This document shows, one piece after another, positions 56,777-64,000 of a DNA stretch of 64,000 nt. This stretch comes from Terriglobia bacterium (GTDB taxonomy: Bacteria > Acidobacteriota > Terriglobia > Terriglobales > Acidobacteriaceae). The number at the start of each line of letters is the position of its first letter. Positions within the stretch are counted from its first letter, which is position 1. Location of the stretch: NCBI GenBank assembly GCA_021324365.1, contig JAJPJE010000048.1, forward strand, positions 28,512 through 92,511, in the 5' to 3' direction. The translations under genes were made by a program, and so were the position numbers. Under the pieces are notes generated by a model, which was not told where the DNA came from, did not search any database, and saw only the letters and a list, made by a program, of their open reading frames with translations.

Positions 56777-59700
56777 CTAGTCGTCGCCGTGCGCCATCTC
56801 CGGTTCGCCAACCGCTTCTCGCGCCTCTGACTTTGCGGGTAGCCAGCCACGAACGATGACGTACAGGATAGGAATGATGAACAGGTTCAGCAGCGTGCTG
56901 ATAATCATTCCACCGAACACCGTGGTGCCTACGGAATGCCTTCCGGCCGATCCAGCACCGCTGGCAAAAACCAGGGGCAACACACCGAGGATGAACGCAA
57001 CTGATGTCATCAGAATCGGCCGCAGTCTCAATCGCGCCGCCTCCACTGCTGACTCGAACAGCGCCATCCCTCTCCCCTGGAGTTGTTCGGCGAATTCTAC
57101 GATCAGAATGGCGTTTTTGCTGGCCAATCCAATCAACATCACCAGTCCGATCTGACAATAAACATCGTCCTGTAAGCCACGCATGGCCTGCGCGCCCAGC
57201 GCTCCCAGGATTGCCATCGGCACCGCGAGCAGAATGATGAACGGCAGGACAAAGCTTTCGTACTGAGCCGAAAGTGTGAGATAGACAACGAGTAATCCCA
57301 GACCAAACAGCAGCAACGACTGCGAACCTGACTCGATTTCTTCTAATGCCAATCCCGTCCATTCGAACGAATAGCCTGTCGGCAGAGCCTTCTGTGCAAC
57401 CTCTTCCATTGCTTTCAGCGCCTGGCCAGAACTGTACCCTGGTGCGGCGCTTCCATCGATCTCCGCCGATCGAAACAGATTGTAGTGGCTGATAATGGTT
57501 GCGTTCGTCGCCTCTTTTACAGTGACGAGGTTGTCCAGCGTGACCATCGTGCCGGAATCGGAACGCACATAGAACTGCCGCAAATCGCGGGGTTCGGCAC
57601 GGAACTGCTGGTCCGCTTGCACGTAAACGCGATAAGAACGATTGTTGAAATCGAAATCGTTCACATACTGCGATCCCATGTAAATCTGCAGCGCCGAGGT
57701 TATCTGCGAGAAAGGCACACCCAGGCTCTTCGCCTTCTCACGATCGATAGTCACAAGGTATTGCGGATCGCGCGCGCTGAAATCGCTGAAGAGACCAACC
57801 AGTTCCTTGCGCTTCGAAGCTGCGCCCATGAACTGGTGCATCACGGTCTCCAGTTCTTCGATGGGCGCCGCATTATTGAGTTGCTGCAGTTCGAAAGCAA
57901 ACCCGCCGTAAGCCCCAAGACCCTGAATGGGGGGCGGCAAGAACGGCACCACGAAAGCCTCGCCGATGCTCATCAGAGGTCCGCGGACCGATTCAATGAC
58001 TGCCTGGGCAGAATGTTGCTTGCCTCTGCGCTCGCTGAACGGTTTCAGATCAATGAAGATGATGGCCCGGTTCGGAGCCGCTCCGCCCTGGCTATATCCG
58101 GGAACCGAGAAGACTCCATCGATATCCGGATTCTGCGCCAGGATTTGGCTGGCACGCGTTGCAACCCTCGTCGTGTATTCGAGCGATGCGCCCTGCGGCG
58201 CCTGCACGGCCACGATGAAGTATCCCTGATCTTCATCCGGAACAAAGCTGGTCGGCACAGCCCGATACACAACATAGGTTCCGGTCAAGCCGAGCAGGAA
58301 CACGATCACGACCGCATAACGCCATCGCTCCATTCGCGTCAGCAGTCGTGTATAGCCTTTTGTTCCTGACACAATCAGACGATTGATACCAGCAAACAGC
58401 GGATTTCTTGCGCCATGCTGCGGCTTGAGCAGCAGTGCCGCGAGGGCAGGCGTCAGCGTCAATGCGTTAAACGCAGACAGAGCGATCGAAAACGCGATGG
58501 TCAGTGCAAACTGCTGATACATCCGGCCTGTGGTTCCCGGAAAAAGCGATACCGGTACAAACACGGCAATCAGTACCAACGACGTGGCAATTACCGCGCT
58601 CGTCACTTCGCTCATTGCTACTTCGGACGCGCGCCGCGCGTTGCGGATGCCCTCTTCCATGTGGCGTTCGACGTTCTCGATGACGACAATCGCGTCGTCC
58701 ACCACAAGGCCTGTTGCGAGCGTGATGCCGAACAACGTAAGCGTGTTGATCGAAAATCCGAACAGCTTAATAAATGCAAAGGTTCCTACCAGTGAAACCG
58801 GAATCGTGATCGCCGGAATCAGCGTGCTCCGCCAGCTCTGCAGGAACAAAAAGATCACGACGATCACAATGATGATGGCTTCCGCCAATGTCTTCAGCAC
58901 TTCCTGGATCGATTCGCTGACGGCAGTGGTAGTGTCAAACGCGATCGCGTATTTCAGTCCCGGAGGAAATTTTTGTGAAAGCCGGGATAGCTCGGACTTG
59001 ATGCCGGCGTCCACGTCGAGAGCATTCGCATTCGGCAACTGAAGAACGCCGATGCCGATGACGTCGTGTCCGTTATAGTTCAGATTGCTGGAATAATCTT
59101 CCGCCCCCAGCTCTGCCCGGCCTACATCGCGCAGTTGCACCAACGATCCATCGCTCGCTCGCTTCAGGACAATCGATTCGAACTGGCTCGGCTGCGTCAG
59201 GCGTCCGACTGCGCGCACACTGATCTGGAACATCTGCTTGTTACCGATGGGAGGCTGCCCAATCTGTCCCGCTGCGACCTGCACGTTCTGTTCGCGGAGC
59301 GCATCCACTACGTCCTGCGCAGTCAGATTCCGTTTCGCCAGTTTGACCGGGTCCAGCCATAAGCGCATCGCATACTTGCGCTCGCCGAAAATAATTACAT
59401 CGCCTACGTCGCGTACACGTTTAAGGGCATCTTTAACGTAAATATCGAGATAATTGCTGATAAACAGGCTGTCGTACTGATTGTTCTCGGCATAAAACCC
59501 GGCCGCCATCACGAAAGAAGATGACACCTTGTTGACCACAACACCCGTCGTCTGGACTTCCACCGGAAGGCGTCCGAGCACCGTGGAGGCGCGATTCTGC
59601 ACGTCAACAGCTGCGATATCGAGGCTGCGGTTCAAATCGAAAGTAGCGGTGATTCCACTCGATCCATCATTGCCGCTGGTCGATTGGATATAGTGCATAC

Positions 59701-59923
59701 CTTCCGCACCGTTGATTGCCTGTTCCAAGAGAGTGGTCACGCCGCTTTCAACGGCAGTGGAATTCGCACCGGTGTAGAAAGCTCCGACCGTTACCTGTGG
59801 CGGCGCCAAGATAGGAAATTGCGCAATCGGCAAACTAGGAATCGAGACTGCGCCCGCCAGGATGATGAGCAAGGAGCAGACAGTCGCGAATACTGGCCTT
59901 CGGATAAAGAAATTGACGAACAT
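56777..59923 (-). CDS. RND efflux pump inner-membrane subunit, AcrB/MexB (HAE-1) family
   Basis: A 1048-residue RND transporter. The N-terminus is MFVNFFIRRPVFATVCSLLI, the porter domain has PPQVTVGAFYTGANSTAVES, the TM4 Asp pair is in ATGLVVDDAIVVIENVERHM, and the LPLVFASGAGSAGRHSVGTT motif lies near the end. It is more AcrB-like than the MdtB/MdtC pair elsewhere in the window. It follows its adaptor by 18 bp and no outer-membrane channel gene is adjacent, so it probably uses a channel encoded elsewhere. The 259 bp after its stop toward xylB hold nothing recognisable apart from the LacI-type operator. Confidence 0.95.
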   Translation of the reverse strand: MFVNFFIRRPVFATVCSLLIILAGAVSIPSLPIAQFPILAPPQVTVGAFYTGANSTAVESGVTTLLEQAINGAEGMHYIQSTSGNDGSSGITATFDLNRSLDIAAVDVQNRASTVLGRLPVEVQTTGVVVNKVSSSFVMAAGFYAENNQYDSLFISNYLDIYVKDALKRVRDVGDVIIFGERKYAMRLWLDPVKLAKRNLTAQDVVDALREQNVQVAAGQIGQPPIGNKQMFQISVRAVGRLTQPSQFESIVLKRASDGSLVQLRDVGRAELGAEDYSSNLNYNGHDVIGIGVLQLPNANALDVDAGIKSELSRLSQKFPPGLKYAIAFDTTTAVSESIQEVLKTLAEAIIIVIVVIFLFLQSWRSTLIPAITIPVSLVGTFAFIKLFGFSINTLTLFGITLATGLVVDDAIVVIENVERHMEEGIRNARRASEVAMSEVTSAVIATSLVLIAVFVPVSLFPGTTGRMYQQFALTIAFSIALSAFNALTLTPALAALLLKPQHGARNPLFAGINRLIVSGTKGYTRLLTRMERWRYAVVIVFLLGLTGTYVVYRAVPTSFVPDEDQGYFIVAVQAPQGASLEYTTRVATRASQILAQNPDIDGVFSVPGYSQGGAAPNRAIIFIDLKPFSERRGKQHSAQAVIESVRGPLMSIGEAFVVPFLPPPIQGLGAYGGFAFELQQLNNAAPIEELETVMHQFMGAASKRKELVGLFSDFSARDPQYLVTIDREKAKSLGVPFSQITSALQIYMGSQYVNDFDFNNRSYRVYVQADQQFRAEPRDLRQFYVRSDSGTMVTLDNLVTVKEATNATIISHYNLFRSAEIDGSAAPGYSSGQALKAMEEVAQKALPTGYSFEWTGLALEEIESGSQSLLLFGLGLLVVYLTLSAQYESFVLPFIILLAVPMAILGALGAQAMRGLQDDVYCQIGLVMLIGLASKNAILIVEFAEQLQGRGMALFESAVEAARLRLRPILMTSVAFILGVLPLVFASGAGSAGRHSVGTTVFGGMIISTLLNLFIIPILYVIVRGWLPAKSEAREAVGEPEMAHGDD

Positions 59924-59941
59924 GTGAGGCTATCCTCCGGC

Positions 59942-61030
59942 CTATGACTGAGGAGCTACCGGCATTCCGTCTACCAGTACCTGAACTCCCGTCGTGATGA
60001 TGCGGTCTCCGGGCTTGAGTCCGTCCAGAACAACATAGTTGTTACCAACTACGTCGCCGACCTTGATCGGCCGTTGCTTGGCTACAGTTTGACTGCCCTG
60101 GCCTTCCGCTACAAAAGCGAATATTTGCCCGCCCATGCGCGACACAGCGACGACGGGGACCACTGGTTTATCCAACTGCTGGAAAATGACGTGTGCGTGT
60201 ACCACTTGATCGTTGCGGAACTTGTGATCGCCATTGGGCACCCATGCCTTTACCAGCAACAACTGACTGGCCGGATCGACCCGAGGCGAAACAAAACTGA
60301 GTTTGGTGTGTGTCGGTTCCGTTTCGACTTCGGAAAGCAAGTCGACGGGCGTACCCACCTTCACTTCGCCCGATTTCTCCGCCGGAATGGAGATGTAAGC
60401 TTCCAATTCGCCAGTTTTGTCCAATGTAGTGAGGGTCGTGCTGACCGTCACACGATCACCCACGCGAACCGGGATATCGCCAATCGTGCCTGCGGCAGGA
60501 GCGTTCACCGTGTAGTAATGGAGTTGGACCTGCTGTTCGCGAACACTTGCCTCCAGAGACCTGACTGTCGCAACCGAGGCGTCGTAAGCGGTCTGCGCCT
60601 GATCCAGGTCCTGCTTGCTGATCACGCCCGCTGCATACAGCTTCTTCCTGCGCTCCAGTTCCGTGCGGTTGTATTCCAGTTGCGCAAGCTGAGCCTGGTG
60701 ATTGGCCTCGGTCGAGTGCACGGTGGCTTGCTGTTTCGTCGGATCAATCTGCAGTAGCGGAGCACCGGCTTCGACATGATCGCCTGACTTCACAAAGATC
60801 CGCGTCACATCGCCTTCCACCTGCGGCTGGATCACGGCGGAGTTTCGCGACTTCAATGTCGCCAGATAGTCCGTGTATTCTCCAACGCGCTGGAGTTTGG
60901 CTGTCTCCACCTTTACAGGCATTGCCTGTGGAGTCGCCACGGGGGCATTGCCTTCCGCTGGCCGGCTACAGGAAGTACTCAGCATCACTCCCGCAAGGGC
61001 CAGCAGCGTTATAGTTTGCCTTTTTGCCAT
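59942..61030 (-). CDS. RND periplasmic adaptor lipoprotein, AcrA-like
   Basis: A 362-residue adaptor with a lipoprotein signal (MAKRQTITLLALAGVMLSTSC, lipobox LSTSC). It has the biotinyl-lipoyl half NSAVIQPQVEGDVTRIFVKS, a coiled coil around LEYNRTELERRKKLYAAGVI, and the second half VNAPAAGTIGDIPVRVGDRV. The start is placed at MAKRQ (61030) behind GAGAAGAA, not at the longer ATG 61081, because the shorter form yields a normal lipoprotein signal. It is the first gene of a two-gene leftward operon with the AcrB-like pump. Confidence 0.92.
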   Translation of the reverse strand: MAKRQTITLLALAGVMLSTSCSRPAEGNAPVATPQAMPVKVETAKLQRVGEYTDYLATLKSRNSAVIQPQVEGDVTRIFVKSGDHVEAGAPLLQIDPTKQQATVHSTEANHQAQLAQLEYNRTELERRKKLYAAGVISKQDLDQAQTAYDASVATVRSLEASVREQQVQLHYYTVNAPAAGTIGDIPVRVGDRVTVSTTLTTLDKTGELEAYISIPAEKSGEVKVGTPVDLLSEVETEPTHTKLSFVSPRVDPASQLLLVKAWVPNGDHKFRNDQVVHAHVIFQQLDKPVVPVVAVSRMGGQIFAFVAEGQGSQTVAKQRPIKVGDVVGNNYVVLDGLKPGDRIITTGVQVLVDGMPVAPQS

Positions 61031-61139
61031 TTCTTCTCTGACCAGTTCTATTAAACGACGTCGGAAGCTGCGAAAGGACACAAAGATCTGGCACCGGCGT
61101 CTGTCGAGATAAGTACCTTGGAAGCCTAATTTTACCAGT

Positions 61140-62399
61140 TTAGTGCGTCATTAAGTTTAACTCTGGATTAGCGAGGCGCCTCTCCATTGTGTCCTCACCC
61201 CGATGCTTCTCCAACAGGCGTTTCGCTTCCGCAAACTCAAGCTTGGCCTTTGCCTCCTGGCCTGATCGCTGCAGCAGCCTGGCGCGCATGTAGTGAAGAT
61301 TGTTGCTCTCCGGATCCATCTTGAGTGCGGCATCGATATCCTTCAGTGCCTTCTCGACCTCGCCTCTCCGTTCGTAGATCTTTGCCAGCCCGAAGTACGC
61401 GCCTGCCAGCTGCGAGTCGAGTTTCAGCGCGGTCTGAAAGCTCTTCTCCGCGGCCGCATCGTCTCCAAGTTTGTCGTAGACGCGACCCAGTTCGTCGTAA
61501 GCGTACGGTATGTCAGGCTCCAGCGCGATATCCTCCAGAAATTGCGTCTTAGCCTTCTGATAATCATTGATTAGGACGTAAGCCCGTCCCCAGTGATAGT
61601 GCAAGAATGGCAGATCCGGATCGATTTTATCCGCGGTCTGGAATTCGCCTATCGCTTTGTCCGGATCTCCGCGGTTGTAAAAAGCCCGTCCCATCAGCAT
61701 GTGGAACTGCGCCGAATTGACCCCGACGTCCGCCAGGCGTCCCCAAGCCTTCTCCGATAGTGCCTTCTGCTGCGACTTATCAGCTGCTAATCCCAATACA
61801 TATAAGTACGTCAGATCACCTGATTGCGACGACCACAATCTATCCAGTAGCAGTGCGGCTTTCCCGTATTTGTCCGTGAAGAAATAACACAACCCAAGCA
61901 GGAACGTCGGCTGCACTGCGTCTGGCTCTTTCCGCACAAGGAATTGAAGGTACGGTATGGCCTCTTCGTATCTGCTTCGGCGGAACGCTACCAACGCCAG
62001 GTTCAGCCGGATTCCCTGCATTCCGGGATCCAGCCGTTCTGCTTGTTTCAGTGCCCGTGTTGCTGCAGGCCAATCGTGCTTCCGCATGTAAACCACGCCC
62101 AGATTAGCGTATGCCGAAGCATTTGGCCCACATCGCAGAAGCGCCAGAAAACCGTGCTCTGCCGCGTCCAGGTTTCCGGCTTGCATCTCCTGCGTTGCCA
62201 CCTGGAATTGCCTCCCAAGCTCATCGTTGTTCGGGTGGTGCGCACACCCGGGTTGCGCGTGAACGGGAGCGGCGTTCTGTGCTGGAACTGAATTCACGAA
62301 CATAACCAGCAGCACCGCCACGTAAAGCCACATACAGTATGACGTTCCAGGACATGCATATCTTTCAATCGAATTGCAGTCTTGCGAAAGAATGCTCAT
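61140..62399 (-). CDS. Secreted TPR-repeat protein
   Basis: A 419-residue protein with an N-terminal hydrophobic segment (MWLYVAVLLVMFVNSVPAQ, about residues 23-41, possible cleavage after PAQ). About nine TPR units follow (ASAYANLGVVYMRKHDWPAA, QFHMLMGRAFYNRGDPDKAI, AGAYFGLAKIYERRGEVEKA). Starting at the internal Met 23 would give a cleaner signal peptide, and no Shine-Dalgarno sequence favours either. It lies divergent from the LacI-type regulator. It is probably a periplasmic protein-interaction scaffold. Confidence 0.8.
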   Translation of the reverse strand: MSILSQDCNSIERYACPGTSYCMWLYVAVLLVMFVNSVPAQNAAPVHAQPGCAHHPNNDELGRQFQVATQEMQAGNLDAAEHGFLALLRCGPNASAYANLGVVYMRKHDWPAATRALKQAERLDPGMQGIRLNLALVAFRRSRYEEAIPYLQFLVRKEPDAVQPTFLLGLCYFFTDKYGKAALLLDRLWSSQSGDLTYLYVLGLAADKSQQKALSEKAWGRLADVGVNSAQFHMLMGRAFYNRGDPDKAIGEFQTADKIDPDLPFLHYHWGRAYVLINDYQKAKTQFLEDIALEPDIPYAYDELGRVYDKLGDDAAAEKSFQTALKLDSQLAGAYFGLAKIYERRGEVEKALKDIDAALKMDPESNNLHYMRARLLQRSGQEAKAKLEFAEAKRLLEKHRGEDTMERRLANPELNLMTH

Positions 62400-62481
62400 A
62401 GAAGTTCTTGACTTACTTAATCACGGTTAGGCATTGTTGCATTCGAGGAACGCTTTTTTGCCCAGACAGCGCGCAACCGGA

Positions 62482-63528
62482 ATGGTCACCATTCGCGACA
62501 TCGCTCGCGAAAGCGGCTTCTCGATTGGCACCGTCTCAATCGTCCTGAACGACGCCCCGCTCGCGCGCTACATGTCGCCGAACACCAAGCAACACATTAA
62601 GGAAGTTGCTCAGCGCCTGGGTTACAGCCCGAATCAATTCGCCCGCTCGCTTCGTGGAAGCCGCAGCCACACCGTCGGAGTGATGGTGATCGATGTGACC
62701 GACCCATTCTGCACGTCCATTCTGCGAGGAATCGAAAGCAGCCTTTATAAAGCCTCCTACCTGTCCAACTTTGCTGACGCCCAGAACGACCTGGGCCGTT
62801 TCGAACGCTATCTGGAGATGATGTTGGAGCGCCGCGTCGAGGCGCTCATCGTCATTGCCAACTGGATGCTCGTCGACATCACCTTGCTCTCCGACCTGGA
62901 GAAGCATCGCATCCCCACGGTGATCGTCGCCCGCGAGTTACAGGCCGATTGCGTCAGCTCCGTGCTGGTCGACAACCAGGCAGGCGCGCGAATGGCGATC
63001 GAGCATCTCTATGAACTCGGTCACCGGGATATTGCCTTCATTCGCGGACCGAAGGCCATCGGAGATATCGAGCTTCGCTGGAATGGCATTCGCAGCTTTG
63101 CCCGATCAGCGCATCTCAAGCTGGATCCGAAACTCATCCTTGAGATGCCGCCGATCGTTGATACCAACCATACATTCGAAGTTGCCCAGAAACTTACCGA
63201 AGAACTGATCAAGCACAAGCGTCACTTTAGCGCGCTGATGGCGTACGACGACATCGCCGCTCTGGGGGCCATGCGCGCGTTGACGAAAGCAGGACTCAGG
63301 ATTCCAGACCAGTGCTCCGTGGTCGGGTTCGACGATGTGGCGCCCGCCGCACTCGCGAGCCCTCCGCTCACTACAATCCGGCAACCCATGGAAACCATGG
63401 GATCGGCTGCAGTTGAGATTGTCACCAGCGCTATTAAGGCAGGCCTGGAAAAAAGGGAATTCTCGACATCCCACCGCAAACTGATGCCCGAACTAGTCGT
63501 CCGCCAGTCCACCGTCCGACCGGAGTAA
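62482..63528 (+). CDS. LacI-family transcriptional regulator
   Basis: A 348-residue repressor. The N-terminal HTH VTIRDIARESGFSIGTVSIV is followed by the hinge helix region QFARSLRGSRSHTVGVMVID. A periplasmic-binding-protein-like sugar domain then ends with CSVVGFDDVAPAALASPPLT, TIRQPMETMGSAAVEIV. The start is at MVTIRDI; the 16-codon extension to 62434 is not conserved in character. It lies immediately upstream of a TonB-dependent receptor whose promoter contains two LacI-type palindromes. The sugar effector is unknown; xylose or a xylan breakdown product is plausible from the nearby xylAB. Confidence 0.93.
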   Translation: MVTIRDIARESGFSIGTVSIVLNDAPLARYMSPNTKQHIKEVAQRLGYSPNQFARSLRGSRSHTVGVMVIDVTDPFCTSILRGIESSLYKASYLSNFADAQNDLGRFERYLEMMLERRVEALIVIANWMLVDITLLSDLEKHRIPTVIVARELQADCVSSVLVDNQAGARMAIEHLYELGHRDIAFIRGPKAIGDIELRWNGIRSFARSAHLKLDPKLILEMPPIVDTNHTFEVAQKLTEELIKHKRHFSALMAYDDIAALGAMRALTKAGLRIPDQCSVVGFDDVAPAALASPPLTTIRQPMETMGSAAVEIVTSAIKAGLEKREFSTSHRKLMPELVVRQSTVRPE

Positions 63529-63560
63529 GTTCTTTTCCCTAGAGGCGCTGCATTTTTCCA

Positions 63561-63589
63561 TTGACAACCTACCATGAACTGCCTATTAA
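63561..63589 (+). promoter_or_regulatory. Promoter of the TonB-dependent receptor
   Basis: -35 TTGACA (63561-63566), 17-bp spacer and -10 TATTAA (63584-63589). The expected start is near 63596, giving a leader of about 136 nt to ATG 63732. Confidence 0.6.
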
Positions 63590-63616
63590 TACGTTTCAAT
63601 ATTAGAACGTTTTAAT
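63585..63616 (+). promoter_or_regulatory. Two abutting LacI-type operators over the receptor promoter
   Basis: ATTAATACGTTTCAAT (63585-63600) is directly followed by ATTAGAACGTTTTAAT (63601-63616). Each is 16 bp with a central CG and imperfect twofold symmetry (12/16 and 14/16 positions). Together they cover the -10 and start site, which fits repression by the adjacent LacI-family protein. Confidence 0.65.
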
Positions 63617-63731
63617 ACTGGACTATATTCGTCTTGTTTGAAGGGCGTCAACGAAGACACTCCAGGCTATTCCAAGCAAAAGTAGGTTTGCGGGCGCGGT
63701 AATCCATTCCCGAAAGCAGGGTGAGGCGGTT

Positions 63732-64000
63732 ATGAAACCACGTTCTCTGATTCTGTTTGCTTTTGTGTTGTTCTGCTCCGTTTCCATGCTGGCACAGGAC
63801 ACGGCCTCGGTAACGGGCACCGTGAAAGACTCTTCTGGCGCCGCCGTTCCGAACGCAACCGTCGTTGTCACCAACGAAGCGAAAGGTGTAACCCGGCAAC
63901 TGGTCAGCAATTCCGACGGCGAGTATCTCGCCGCGGCGCTGCCAGCCGGCGTGTACTCCATAAATGTTTCCGCTCCCGGATTCAAGAAGTATGAAGCCAA
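63732..64000 (+). CDS. TonB-dependent receptor with carboxypeptidase-regulatory-like N-terminus (3' end outside window)
   Basis: The frame opens at ATG 63732 (GAGGCGG upstream) and stays open to the window edge, giving 89 complete codons. A signal peptide (MKPRSLILFAFVLFCSVSML, cleavage after LAQ) precedes a carboxypeptidase-regulatory-like domain: VTGTVKDSSGAAVPNATVVV, then SNSDGEYLAAALPAGVYSIN. This N-terminus is characteristic of the large Oar-like TonB-dependent receptors abundant in Acidobacteriota. The barrel lies beyond the window. Control by the adjacent LacI-type protein suggests carbohydrate uptake. Confidence 0.85.
   Translation, partial: MKPRSLILFAFVLFCSVSMLAQDTASVTGTVKDSSGAAVPNATVVVTNEAKGVTRQLVSNSDGEYLAAALPAGVYSINVSAPGFKKYEA

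Overview
The window looks like a chromosomal segment of an acidobacterium, probably a Terriglobia-type soil organism. This is inferred from several features together: the Oar-type TonB-dependent receptor start at the right edge, giant secreted mosaic proteins built of Ig-like, BACON-like, propeller and DUF4082-type modules, tripartite RND pumps, an ECF sigma/anti-sigma/ABC operon, and a compact exosortase locus. No rRNA, tRNA, phage, IS element or CRISPR array was seen.

Layout. (1) 1-11147 is an exosortase/PEP-CTERM envelope locus. Leftward it carries an outer-membrane barrel (cut by the edge), a Wza-like polysaccharide export protein and a degenerate sigma-54 activator. Rightward it carries exosortase, an EpsI-domain protein and a PrsT-like TPR lipoprotein. 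Then come a leftward sigma-54 activator and a PilZ protein, a rightward soluble histidine kinase plus a sigma-54 response regulator, and finally a 54-residue PEP-CTERM protein behind a near-consensus -24/-12 promoter. (2) 11476-25187 holds two giant secreted mosaic proteins of 2307 and 2120 residues. (3) 25408-28228 holds a NusG/UpxY-like factor and a Tat-exported putative glycoside hydrolase. (4) 28318-37525 is an MdtABC-OprM-type RND operon with two different pump subunits. (5) 37854-45581 carries, leftward, an ECF sigma factor, a zf-HC2/FecR anti-sigma fusion and two ATPase/permease ABC-2 pairs; the first ATPase has an apparent frameshift. Two small proteins follow. (6) 45818-48117 holds an amidase and a class IV aminotransferase. 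(7) 48305-52337 is hom-metY-metX, preceded by a Met-rich leader peptide and an intrinsic terminator with a competing antiterminator, which together look like a ribosome-mediated methionine attenuator. (8) 52445-53757 is a TetR regulator, probably on a leaderless mRNA under its own palindromic operator, followed by a CPBP protease. (9) 53804-56517 is xylAB (xylose isomerase and xylulokinase) with a LacI-type operator upstream. (10) 56777-62399 holds an AcrAB-type RND pair and a TPR protein. (11) 62482-64000 holds a LacI regulator and a TonB-dependent receptor whose promoter is covered by two abutting LacI-type operators.

How it fits together. The left arm reads as a self-contained sorting module: exosortase processes a tiny PEP-CTERM protein whose gene appears to be switched on through RpoN by the adjacent two-component pair. 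Three regulators there share nearly the same Fis-type recognition helix. The right arm links sugar uptake (TonB receptor) and xylose catabolism through LacI-type control. The most distinctive items are the methionine attenuator, the RpoN-driven minimal PEP-CTERM gene, and the activator paralogue that has lost both the GAFTGA loop and the Walker B aspartate.
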